This document shows positions 28,290 to 36,069 of a stretch of 51,770 nucleotides of DNA, piece after piece (position 1 is the first letter of the stretch; each line of letters begins with the position of its first letter). The DNA is from Roseovarius marisflavi (GTDB lineage: Bacteria; Pseudomonadota; Alphaproteobacteria; Rhodobacterales; Rhodobacteraceae): positions 1 to 51,770 of the forward strand of contig NZ_FRBN01000025.1 in assembly GCF_900142625.1 (NCBI RefSeq), in the 5' to 3' direction. Made by a program: the position numbers and the translations under genes. Under the pieces are notes generated by a model, which ran no database searches, had not been told where the DNA came from, and saw only the letters and a list, made by a program, of their open reading frames with translations.

Positions 28290-29102
28290 ATGGAACGTAT
28301 TCAGCAAGCCCTGGCCAAGGCCCGCGCGCAGCGCCAGACGGGCAGTGCCACACGAACAGAACGCAGCACCACGCCTGAAATCAGCCAATCGGTTGAAGAG
28401 GCCTGGGCGGCACTTACGCCCTTCAAGCTCAATCGTGACCTGCTCAAGCGCCGTCTGGTGGTCGCCGCAGAACGTGGTCGGGATGCCGCACCGTATGATC
28501 TCTTGCGCACCAAGATCATCCATCAGGCGCAGAGCAACAACTGGCGACGGGTGGCAATCGTCTCTCCCGATATCGGAGCCGGTAAAACCACCACTCTGGC
28601 CAATCTGGCCTTCAGCTTTGAGCGGCAGCGCGATATGCGCGTGCTTTGCCTTGATCTCGATCTGCGCCGCCCGACCCTTCACAAGATTCTGTCGCAGACG
28701 CCCGACCATTCCATGGCGGATGTGCTGGATGGCCATGTGCGCTTTGCCGACCATGGGGTGCGCCTTGGAGAGCGGGTGGGATTTGGCTTCAACAACAGCC
28801 CCGCATCCAATCCGTCGGAAATCCTGCTGAGCAGGGCGGCGCGTGATGCGCTGGACGGGATCGAACGGGACTATGCGCCGGATCTGACGTTCTTCGATAT
28901 CTCGCCGCTCAATGTCAGCGACGACAATATCGCCTTTTTGCAGAATGTTGATTGTGCGGTGATTATTGCTGCCGCCGAATCCACCCCGATGAAACGTATC
29001 GACGAGGCCGAACGGCAGGTAGCAGAATTGACCAATGTGATGGGTATCGTGCTCAACAAGTGCCGCTATATCAGTGATGCCGAGGAGTATGATTACTATT
29101 GA
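28290..29102 (+). CDS. CpsD/CapB-type tyrosine kinase (cytoplasmic half of co-polymerase)
   Basis: A 270-residue ATPase of the BY-kinase family. Walker A DIGAGKTTTLANLA, Walker A' VLCLDLDLRRPTL and Walker B DLTFFDISPLN are present, and the C-terminus EEYDYY is a tyrosine cluster for autophosphorylation. A good AGGAG stands 8 bases before ATG 28290. It pairs with the Wzz-type protein encoded just upstream and controls polymer length and export. Its stop overlaps the next gene (TGATG). Confidence 0.9.
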   Translation: MERIQQALAKARAQRQTGSATRTERSTTPEISQSVEEAWAALTPFKLNRDLLKRRLVVAAERGRDAAPYDLLRTKIIHQAQSNNWRRVAIVSPDIGAGKTTTLANLAFSFERQRDMRVLCLDLDLRRPTLHKILSQTPDHSMADVLDGHVRFADHGVRLGERVGFGFNNSPASNPSEILLSRAARDALDGIERDYAPDLTFFDISPLNVSDDNIAFLQNVDCAVIIAAAESTPMKRIDEAERQVAELTNVMGIVLNKCRYISDAEEYDYY

Positions 29103-29989
29103 TGGCAAACACAGGGACAGGAAAAGCAATCCCCGAGATTGCGATCATCATCCCGCATTACAATGATGTGGTGCGGCTGGAGCGTTGCCTTGCCGCGCTG
29201 CAGGAGAACGATCTGTCGGGCTGTGAGCTCCTCGTGGTCGACAATGGCTCGACCCAGCCCCTCGGCGAGATCCAAGCCAGATTTCCCGATATCCGCTTTA
29301 TCACCGAGACCGAAAAAGGCGCGGCTGCGGCCCGCAATCGTGGCGTATGCGAAACCTCTGCCCCGCAGCTGATGTTCATTGATGCCGATTGCGTGGCCGC
29401 CCCCGATTGGGTGCGCGTGGGCCGCGCGGTGGCGAACCGGGCCGATCTGATCGGGGGCCGCGTCGAGGTGTTTGACGAAACCCCACCGCCGCGCAGCGGG
29501 GCCGAGGCCTTCGAGACGGTCTTTGCCTTCGATTTTCGCCAGTACATCGAGGTTCAGGGATTTTCCGGCACCGGCAATCTGATCACCCGGCGGGATGTGT
29601 TCGAGGATGTAGGCCCCTTTCGGGGCGGGGTGTCCGAGGATACCGATTGGTCCTTTCGCGCGACCGCCAAAGGATATCGGCTGATCTACGAGGACGGGCT
29701 GCGCGTGGGGCACCCCTCGCGGCAAGACTGGGCCGCACTGCGCGGCAAATGGCGGCGTCTTACCAAAGAACAATTCGGCCTAAAGGTACATAGCCCCAAA
29801 ACTCGTCTTTTTTGGGTTCTCAAGGCGCTTGCAATGCCGGCCAGTATCCTCGTCCATCTGTTCCGAGTACTAACAAGTCCGAAACTCTCAGGCCTGCCCG
29901 ACCGTTTACGCGCGGCGGGCACGCTCATTCGCCTGCGTCTCCTGCGCATGGTCTGGATGCTGCGACAGGCCATGGGGCTGGATATCTGA
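29102..29989 (+). CDS. Family 2 glycosyltransferase
   Basis: A 295-residue GT2 enzyme: IAIIIPHYNDVVRLERCL, LLVVDNGS, GAAAARNRG and FIDADCVAAPDW (DxD) in order, then SEDTDWSFRATAKGYRL. A hydrophobic stretch near the C-terminus (LKALAMPASILVHLF) may contact the membrane. ATG 29102 shares a base with the kinase stop, so it is coupled to it. It ends the plus-strand operon just before a bidirectional hairpin. Sugar specificity unknown. Confidence 0.88.
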   Translation: MANTGTGKAIPEIAIIIPHYNDVVRLERCLAALQENDLSGCELLVVDNGSTQPLGEIQARFPDIRFITETEKGAAAARNRGVCETSAPQLMFIDADCVAAPDWVRVGRAVANRADLIGGRVEVFDETPPPRSGAEAFETVFAFDFRQYIEVQGFSGTGNLITRRDVFEDVGPFRGGVSEDTDWSFRATAKGYRLIYEDGLRVGHPSRQDWAALRGKWRRLTKEQFGLKVHSPKTRLFWVLKALAMPASILVHLFRVLTSPKLSGLPDRLRAAGTLIRLRLLRMVWMLRQAMGLDI

Positions 29990-30002
29990 ACGGCAAAAGA
30001 AA

Positions 30003-30023
30003 AGGGCCGCGTCATGCGGCCCT
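30003..30023 (-). terminator. Rho-independent terminator for the VPLPA-CTERM gene
   Basis: AGGGCCGC-loop-GCGGCCCT forms an 8-bp GC stem with a 5-base loop. On the minus strand it is followed by a T-rich run (TTTTCTTTTG), so it terminates the gene at 30051-30755. The plus-strand side has only a weak tail after the glycosyltransferase stop at 29989, so it may act in both directions. Confidence 0.82.
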
Positions 30024-30050
30024 CTCTCGAAACATAATCCGTAGCTTGCG

Positions 30051-30755
30051 TTATGCAGGCTTGCGGCGGCGACGCATCGCGGCCAACCCACCAAGCGCAC
30101 CGAACAACAGGAAGCCTGCTGCCGGAAGCGGAACAGCCGCAATAACTGTTGCTGTCAGGCTGGTTTGATGACCTGCCTTCACGCTACCAATGTCAATTTG
30201 GGAGTACATAGTAAACGGGTCAGACAAAACTGCTGAGGTACTGGTATCAGCCGAGAAAGAGTCCGTTCCGTCAGCGCCCGGGCTAAACGAAAGGGTTGCA
30301 GTTGGCGTGCCGCCAGCACTGCCGAAGCCGCTGACAGTGCTATTCAACTCACTACCACCCAAACTGAACGAGAGGTTGCTTGCATCCGGACTATTAGCAC
30401 CCGCACTGAATACGGAGGACGTAATCACTCTGAGCCCGCCGGTCGAACCACCGGCAACATCAAGCGATGTCTGTGTCAATTCGGATTCTCCTAATGCATC
30501 TGTCGATGCTGCATTAAGACCGGATATAGTATATCCACCAACCGTGTGCAGCCCCGAGATGATGATCCCATTCACTACACCGTCAAGGTCAAGACCAATA
30601 TCACCATCATTAATAGTGAGATCGACACCAGCAGTGCTGAGGTCATCAATCGTGATTGTCAGTGCACTCGCTGTAGCGCCTACTACTGCAAAGCCTGCAG
30701 AAAGCGCCAAAGCGGACACACTGCTCTTGCTCAAAGCATTTCTCATAAAACTCAT
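30051..30755 (-). CDS. VPLPA-CTERM sorted exoprotein
   Basis: A 234-residue exported protein. ATG 30755 has AGGGGA upstream; earlier in-frame starts lack this. A signal peptide (SALALSAGFAVVGATASA) opens it. The middle is Ser/Thr/Gly-rich with no catalytic motif. The tail reads VPLPAAGFLLFGALGGL then AAMRRRRKPA: the VPLPA motif, hydrophobic span and basic end of XrtD targets. It is expected to be processed by the XrtD at 18113-19708. It lies in the same locus, transcribed from its own leader, and ends in a strong terminator. Function in the matrix unknown. Confidence 0.9.
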   Translation of the reverse strand: MSFMRNALSKSSVSALALSAGFAVVGATASALTITIDDLSTAGVDLTINDGDIGLDLDGVVNGIIISGLHTVGGYTISGLNAASTDALGESELTQTSLDVAGGSTGGLRVITSSVFSAGANSPDASNLSFSLGGSELNSTVSGFGSAGGTPTATLSFSPGADGTDSFSADTSTSAVLSDPFTMYSQIDIGSVKAGHQTSLTATVIAAVPLPAAGFLLFGALGGLAAMRRRRKPA

Positions 30756-31068
30756 TTTACATTCCCCTTTATCAGGATAAATCTTTATCATTATCAATAT
30801 ACACGGGCTGAGGCGATCTGGGAACAGAAAAGTCAGAAATCTGCCACGTTTTGGCCCCAATTCGGATGTATTTCGCGGCACCCTATCAACCATGAGTTGA
30901 CTCACGTCGGGTGAATTCCTCAAGCCGCATCAATTCATGAGTTCAGGCCCGATTGTCGTCAAATCAAGAACAAACGCTCCATCTGATCGCGAACGCGAAT
31001 CGCCTCTTCTGAAACAGAAAACGGCCGCAGGAAGCGAACGTTTTGGCGTTTTTTTTAGATGATTACGG
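30756..31068. promoter_or_regulatory. Long leader upstream of the VPLPA-CTERM gene
   Basis: About 310 bp without a supported gene. It contains the promoter of the VPLPA gene at 30755. TCATGAG/CTCATG-like elements appear near 30893 (CCATGAGTTGACTCACG) and 30941 (TTCATGAGTTC). Similar elements occur at 25607 and 41810. No terminator or RNA gene recognised. Confidence 0.3.
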
Positions 31069-31113
31069 TCAGGCTGCCCGCTTGCGCCGCCAGAGCGCGG
31101 CGAGGCCAAATGT
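31069..31113 (-). pseudogene. Remnant of a VPLPA-CTERM C-terminal tail
   Basis: On the minus strand the last codons before TGA read TFGLAALWRRKRAA, the Arg-rich end typical of PEP/VPLPA-CTERM proteins, without the VPLPA motif or hydrophobic span upstream. It starts nowhere credible. It is best read as the leftover of a deleted target gene between the intact VPLPA gene and the Tat-exported gene. Chance is possible for so short a stretch. Confidence 0.4.
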
Positions 31114-31196
31114 CCAGTTGATTTTCACCTGTTGGAGATAACCACCGCACGCGGAGTCTGGCCCCATGGCCGGGAGGCAGGGACGATTCATCCAGC

Positions 31197-32837
31197 CTAT
31201 TCCCCCTCTTCGCCAGGCATTTCCTTCAGGACAATCCGGGGAGCCGCCCCCGACGGGCGATTGACCATGTGGCGCACCGGCATCGGTCCACCTTGTGTAA
31301 TCTTCCGGCCTTTCGCATCAAACCGCATGCGCCCCACCGGCCCCTGCCGCTCCCAGCCCAGCAAAGCGCCCGCAGCATCATAGCTGTAATCGTCGCGCCA
31401 GTCGGCCTGCGCAAAGAGCACCGGGTCGGCATAGCCATCGGGCGGTACCTGGCGGTCGATGCTCTCGATCCGCATCGCACCATCGGGGCCGGGGCCGTAA
31501 CGGCGCGTCTCGTGCTGCGGCAACAGGATCGAGATCAGGCCGGGCGCGCTGTCCTGCGCACCGCTTTGGGCAAAGACGCCGATATCCACCCGGTTCGAGC
31601 GAATTTCAGGGCGCCCCGGCACCGGGCGCGGCAATTGCCAGTCCACGGTGATCCGGGCGCGCAGGCCCCGGTTGTCCAGCGGTTCGATCCGGGTGCGCGC
31701 CCGATCGCCCCGCAGGACCTGCCAGATGAATGTCGGTGCGCGCCCGTTCGGATCGCGCGTGGCCTCGGCCGAGACGGTCATGCTGCGGCGATAGGCGTGG
31801 CTGCGCCAGATCCGGGCGATGGCGGCGGGCGTATCAAAAAGCCGTTCACTCAGCCCCTCGCCGAAATAGTCGATGCCCTCGACGGCATCCTCTTCGGACA
31901 GCACCGCCAGCCGCACCATCGGCGGCACCGTCTCGGGCGTCAGCGCATTGGCCAGCTGCACCATGCGCATCAGGTTGATCTGATCACGGGGGATCACCGA
32001 GGGGTGCGCCAGTCCCGACAGGTAGGCGGACCGGCTGCGCACCGCCGTGAGACTGCGGCGCAGGACCATCTGCACCGTCGGGGCCAAAAGCTGATTTCGG
32101 TACAGGAACGCCTTGGTCTCGGGCCGGAACGCCGCAAGGATCATGGCAAGCGCCTCAAGATGGGGCCGGTCCGAGCCTGACGAGCCCTGCGAGATCAGGA
32201 AATAAGGCGTATTGGCCGGGATCAGGTCCCCATGTTCACGGTCATGGTCGCGATGCTCGGGATAGACATGAATCTGCCCGGCAAGATAGTTCTGATAGAG
32301 GTGCTGAGCGCCGCCGGGCTGGCCGAGGGCCAGACGCGGCAAGGAGCGCCAGAGCGGCCCGTCTCTGACCGCAGTAGAGGAATTGCCAATGAGCGGCGCA
32401 TCAAAGAGGACTGACCCCGCCAAGCCGTAATCAAGCCCGGCCTCACGCGCCTCTGTATCATAGGCCACATGGGTGAGCTGCGGATGCGCCTCGGGCGGCA
32501 GCCGCGAATGGCCACGGTCGCGGTTTTCATAGAGATCGCCGTGATTGCCCGCCGCGCGCCCCTCAAAGACCAGCTTCCAGAGCAGGCGATGCCCGGCCTC
32601 ATGCGCCTTGGGGCCCAATACCGGCTCACTGGTCTCAGGGAATGTGATCCGCGCCAGAAGTCGCCCGGCCGGGCCGGCCCGCAACAGCGACGATAACCGC
32701 ACGAGAACCGTGCCATCTTTCGCCAGCACCGGATCAGCGCCCGCCCCCTCTTTGACCTGAGACAGTGCGGCCCCGGGGACGAGCCCCAGCCCGGCCAGAC
32801 ACCGGAGCAGCTTGCGTCGAGAGAAGGTAGGGAACAT
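31197..32837 (-). CDS. Tat-exported protein of unknown function
   Basis: A 546-residue protein from ATG 32837. Its N-terminus SRRKLLRCLAGLGLVPGAALS is a twin-arginine signal. The rest is a soluble, strongly charged protein with no motif recognised: AHEAGHRLLW and ENRDRGHSRLPPEAHPQLTHVAYD contain histidines that might bind metal, and ISQGSSGSDRPHLEALAMIL is a Ser/Gly turn. It lies between VPLPA remnants and the epimerase, and the pattern suggests a periplasmic protein, possibly enzyme-like. A longer frame (to 32921) is open but would hide the signal. No function is assigned. Confidence 0.75.
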   Translation of the reverse strand: MFPTFSRRKLLRCLAGLGLVPGAALSQVKEGAGADPVLAKDGTVLVRLSSLLRAGPAGRLLARITFPETSEPVLGPKAHEAGHRLLWKLVFEGRAAGNHGDLYENRDRGHSRLPPEAHPQLTHVAYDTEAREAGLDYGLAGSVLFDAPLIGNSSTAVRDGPLWRSLPRLALGQPGGAQHLYQNYLAGQIHVYPEHRDHDREHGDLIPANTPYFLISQGSSGSDRPHLEALAMILAAFRPETKAFLYRNQLLAPTVQMVLRRSLTAVRSRSAYLSGLAHPSVIPRDQINLMRMVQLANALTPETVPPMVRLAVLSEEDAVEGIDYFGEGLSERLFDTPAAIARIWRSHAYRRSMTVSAEATRDPNGRAPTFIWQVLRGDRARTRIEPLDNRGLRARITVDWQLPRPVPGRPEIRSNRVDIGVFAQSGAQDSAPGLISILLPQHETRRYGPGPDGAMRIESIDRQVPPDGYADPVLFAQADWRDDYSYDAAGALLGWERQGPVGRMRFDAKGRKITQGGPMPVRHMVNRPSGAAPRIVLKEMPGEEGE

Positions 32838-32898
32838 CAGCCAGATCAAACCCCGAAAACCAGGAGCGCCGCCTGCGGTGGCACATATTACATCCTGA

Positions 32899-33141
32899 CG
32901 GAAAAGCATCTTTACATGCAAGTTCAGAGATCACATCAAAGCGGATCCGCTCACGACATGGGTCTTCTCGACGGATGGCGGGGCTCTGTCGTTCCAGAAC
33001 GCGGGCGGCGACAATATTGGTGCGATCCTTTCGGACGTCACGCTTTCGGTCGTGCCCCTGCCTGCAGGTTTGCCGCTTCTTGCAACGGGCCTTGGCCTGA
33101 TGGGCCTTATCAGCCGCCGACGCAAGGCAAAGAAAGCCTGA
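32899..33141 (+). pseudogene. 5'-truncated VPLPA-CTERM protein gene
   Basis: The frame ending at TGA 33139-33141 is open from 32899 but has no usable start. It reads FSTDGGALSFQNAGGDNIGA, then ILSDVTLSVVPLPAGLPLL and ends SRRRKAKKA. This is the complete C-terminal part of a VPLPA-CTERM protein including the Asp-x-Val strand that normally precedes the sorting tail. The N-terminal part and signal peptide are missing, so the gene was truncated by deletion or rearrangement. It runs opposite to the Tat-exported gene, starting 62 bases from that gene's ATG. Confidence 0.8.
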
Positions 33142-33334
33142 GCTGAATCCAGGATTAATCAGGTCGTTCGACCAGCGCGCGGGTGCAGAGCCCGCACGCC
33201 ACAAGAGCGCCTCTTGCAGGCCCGCCAGCACGGGCTTGCCCTGACCCTACGGAAAATCTGGCTGTCCGAACGGACGCGGGCCATCCTCGACGGATGACGC
33301 AGTACCGATATGCAGCGTCGTGCCCAGACAGGCC

Positions 33335-34354
33335 TTAAACGTCATAATACGTGCGGTACCACTCTACGAACCTCTTTACGCCGGTCTCGACATCCGTGGT
33401 CATTTCAACGCCGGTGAGGTCACGCAGAAGCTGGGTTTCGGCCCAGGTGGCGGGCACATCACCAGGCTGCATGCCCATCATGTTTTTCCGGGCCTCGCGT
33501 CCGATCGCCTTTTCGATGGCCTGGATGAAATCCATCAGGGCCACCGGCTGGCTGGCGCCGATATTGACGGTGCGGAATGGCGCCACCGGGCTCAGGCTGT
33601 CGTGATCCCCGACAGGGACGTCCCCAGGGGGACACTCGGCCAACCCGAGGATCGCAGTGACGAGATCGTCGATATAGGTAAAGTCGCGCCGCATCTCGCC
33701 GTTGTTATAGACGTCGATCGACTCGCCGTTCAAAATCGCGCGGGTGAATTTGAAATAGGCCATATCCGGGCGGCCCCAGGGGCCATAGACGGTAAAGAAC
33801 CGGAACATGGTGATCGGCAAGCCGTAGAGATGCGCATAGGAATGCGCCATCGCCTCATTGGCCTTTTTGGTGGCCGCGTAAAACGACATCTGGGTGTCGA
33901 CCTTATCCGTTTCGCGATAGGGCATTTGCGTGTTGGCGCCATAGACCGAGCTTGTCGAGGCCATCAGCATATGCGCCGGTGGATAGGCGCGGGCGGCCTC
34001 AATCAGCTCGTAGGTGCCGATCAGGTTGGCCTCAAGGTAATCGCGCGGGGCCTCAATCGAATGGCGCACGCCGGCCTGAGCGGCCAGATGGATCACCAGG
34101 TCAGGGCGGTGTTCGGCAAACAAATCCAACAACAAGCCGGGCTGTTCCAGCTTGCCGTGCACCGGCACAAAGGCCTCATGCGCCATCAATTGATCAAGCC
34201 GGTGCTGTTTTAGCGCAGGATCGTAATAGGCATTGAGAGAATCAAGACCGATCACCCGCCATCCCGCGTCCAGCAGGCGCAGGCTCAGGTGATATCCGAT
34301 AAAGCCGGCCGCGCCGGTAACAAGAGCAGTTTTCATAGGTATGCTGGTAGCCAT
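33335..34354 (-). CDS. UDP-glucuronate 4-epimerase-like NAD-dependent epimerase
   Basis: A 339-residue short-chain dehydrogenase-type enzyme: ALVTGAAGFIGYHLSLRL (NAD site), then SSVYG, the YxxxK pair in SFYAATKKANE, and RFFTVYGPWGRPDMAYFKF, MRRDFTYIDD. The last two are characteristic of UDP-glucuronate 4-epimerases that make UDP-galacturonate. ATG 34354 shares a base with the stop of the small upstream gene; GTG 34357 and ATG 34336 are other possible starts. With the UDP-sugar dehydrogenase at 16022 this supplies uronic-acid donors. Confidence 0.88.
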   Translation of the reverse strand: MATSIPMKTALVTGAAGFIGYHLSLRLLDAGWRVIGLDSLNAYYDPALKQHRLDQLMAHEAFVPVHGKLEQPGLLLDLFAEHRPDLVIHLAAQAGVRHSIEAPRDYLEANLIGTYELIEAARAYPPAHMLMASTSSVYGANTQMPYRETDKVDTQMSFYAATKKANEAMAHSYAHLYGLPITMFRFFTVYGPWGRPDMAYFKFTRAILNGESIDVYNNGEMRRDFTYIDDLVTAILGLAECPPGDVPVGDHDSLSPVAPFRTVNIGASQPVALMDFIQAIEKAIGREARKNMMGMQPGDVPATWAETQLLRDLTGVEMTTDVETGVKRFVEWYRTYYDV

Positions 34355-34605
34355 CACATGTCGCCGGTGTCAAACGCTTCCCCGCCCCGGCAGGGTGCTT
34401 CCCTGTTTTCAAAGGTGCATATCCAAAGGCCGATCCCGCTTTTGCGGCTGAGTTCATAGGCAACCCGTGCTGCGCGCGCCTGTTGACGCAGGGCTGGCGG
34501 GTGGCAGGGTCGGATGCAATGACCGATTATACGACGTGGCGCTGATACAGCACACGATTGGCACATCTTGAAAGGCATGCAGGCTTCCGTTTCGTGCAAG
34601 ATCAT
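34354..34605 (-). CDS. Small Cys-rich hypothetical protein
   Basis: An 83-residue frame from ATG 34605, preceded by a strong GGGGGAGG ribosome site. Its stop overlaps the epimerase ATG (ATGTGATG), so the two are likely translationally coupled. The protein has several Cys (MCQSC, HCIRPC, WICTF) and is basic; no family recognised. The strong site and coupling argue for it being a real gene, but length and the divergent frame at 34641 leave doubt. Confidence 0.5.
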   Translation of the reverse strand: MILHETEACMPFKMCQSCAVSAPRRIIGHCIRPCHPPALRQQARAARVAYELSRKSGIGLWICTFENREAPCRGGEAFDTGDM

Positions 34606-34640
34606 GTGGTGAGCCTCCCCCTTCAAAGAAGGATTGCGAC

Positions 34641-34913
34641 ATGGGACTACCTGAATCGGGATATCTCTTACCGCAAGCGACCACGCTAACTGAGGTGTTG
34701 GATTGCTTAAAGGATAAGAAAGCTTCGCCTGAGGCAACGTCGCGCTCTGCTCCTAATGTGGTTCCTTTTGCAAAAGTATCGGCAGCAGAGCCAACAGGAA
34801 GCGCCGTTAGCGCCATCTCTGTGAAAAGCCCCTTGTGGGGGGTGGATAAAATCGCCTGCAAGCTATTCAAACCGCAAAGGCGGCATCCTATAAACGGGAA
34901 AGTTTCCAAATGA
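34641..34913 (+). CDS. Small hypothetical protein
   Basis: A 90-residue frame starting with ATG 34641 and an AAGAAGGA ribosome site. It is Ser/Val/Pro-rich, without a signal peptide or motif that I recognise, and precedes the zinc-ribbon gene by 26 bp. Its start lies 35 bp from the divergent small gene's ATG, so they share a promoter region. Function unknown; existence moderately supported by the ribosome site. Confidence 0.42.
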   Translation: MGLPESGYLLPQATTLTEVLDCLKDKKASPEATSRSAPNVVPFAKVSAAEPTGSAVSAISVKSPLWGVDKIACKLFKPQRRHPINGKVSK

Positions 34914-34938
34914 TTTCGGTAAAATCCTGAGGTGAGGC

Positions 34939-35550
34939 ATGGGCGGAAAAGGTAGCGGGCGGCACTGGCAGTTCGGGGCAGAGACAACAGAAAGCTATCG
35001 CTCGATTGACATTCGGTGGCTTAAACGCGAGGGGCTTCTGTCCGCAGGGGTAAGCCGTTACCTTACGTGGTCCCGTGCTGGCCGAGTTACAGGCTCGATC
35101 AATGTCAGGTATGAACCGGGCCGCGTGATCCTGGACTATAGCCATCGTGATCATGGCGGCGAATGGCAGGCCGAAAAATATCCGGTCTATCTCGATACCA
35201 CGCCCTGCCACCTGGGCGGCGACCGGCAGTGGTTCCTATGCCCTGCCCGTGGGTGCGGTCGGCGGGTCGCCATACTCTACGGCGGCGCAATCTTTGCGTG
35301 CCGTCACTGCTACCATCTGGCCTATCCTTCTCAGCGTGAAAAGCCGGGTGATCGTGCGGCGCGGCGAGCTGACTACATCCGCGACAAGCTTGGCTGGAAA
35401 CCAGGTATTCTCAATGGTCCTGGCTGGAAGAAGCCTAAGGGGATGCACTGGCGTACCTATGAGCGGCTTTGTCGGGAACACGACGCCCTCTCAGATCGCG
35501 CCCTGATCGGGATCATGGAACACCTCGGACTCCACTCAGGCCATTTCTAA
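34939..35550 (+). CDS. Zinc-ribbon protein of unknown function, mobile-element associated
   Basis: A 203-residue protein opening MGGKGSGR, then DIRWLKREGLLSAGVS, and with WFLCPARGCGRRVAILYG followed by FACRHCYHLAYPSQREK. The two cysteine pairs (C-x4-C and C-x2-C, about 20 residues apart) form a zinc ribbon. This is a common family of unknown function in proteobacterial genomes, often near phage, plasmid or integrase genes. Here it sits 519 bp before a tyrosine recombinase. A GAGG site precedes the ATG. Confidence 0.75.
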   Translation: MGGKGSGRHWQFGAETTESYRSIDIRWLKREGLLSAGVSRYLTWSRAGRVTGSINVRYEPGRVILDYSHRDHGGEWQAEKYPVYLDTTPCHLGGDRQWFLCPARGCGRRVAILYGGAIFACRHCYHLAYPSQREKPGDRAARRADYIRDKLGWKPGILNGPGWKKPKGMHWRTYERLCREHDALSDRALIGIMEHLGLHSGHF

Positions 35551-36069
35551 AATAAGCGGATTTAGAGGTGTGCGAAGTTAGCAGGAAATAGAGGATATTT
35601 GTTCGCCTACCAGTCAGCTCGAAAACCCACTGGTTTTCTGAGGCTTAATCGGTTTCAACGCGAAGTTATGACATTGGCAGGATATGCCAGTTGTTTGCGG
35701 GTTTTGTCCGAGTTGCGCTAGCACCAAAGGCACCAGCTTGGGTGCGCCGACTTCTATGTACGCCCTAGCCCTATGGGGCTATTCTCAGACTCAACAAGAA
35801 TTGGGTAAATTGCTGTTAATAATCAAAATATATTTATTTTGCACAGTACTGGCCAGTTTTTAAAATTATAACATTATACATGATAAGCTACAGTTATCAC
35901 TTCTATTGAACGCCCGAATATATTCGGGCAAAATCGACTGGAAAAATTAGCCGAAGAGCCTTCGGAATATGTGCTTAGATCAGATCGACCTGCCCCGGAT
36001 AATGGGCTGCTTTCCTGTCCGCTCTCAAGGGGGTCAGGCGGTGCCGCCTTGCGGCGACAAGGTTCATCC
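35551..36069. other. Gene-free AT-rich region with hairpins before the recombinase gene
   Basis: 519 bp with no supported gene. It contains a hairpin GAAAACC-CACT-GGTTTTC (35621-35638), a hairpin TAGCCC-TATG-GGGCTA (35766-35781), an AT-rich stretch (about 35800-35880) and an 18-bp perfect palindrome (35912-35929). The layout suggests a recombination or regulatory site for the recombinase gene that follows. Confidence 0.4.
35912..35929. repeat. 18-bp perfect palindrome upstream of recombinase
   Basis: GCCCGAATATATTCGGGC is its own reverse complement, 141 bases before the recombinase ATG, next to an AT-rich stretch. Its symmetry and place suit a recombinase or repressor binding site; an alternative is simple chance or a small stem. 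No second copy was seen in the window. Confidence 0.5.

Noticed and set aside
33173..33297. GC-rich frame ending LRKIWLSERTRAILDG before TGA
   Set aside because: Looks coding-like and could be a gene remnant, but has no start and no recognisable family.
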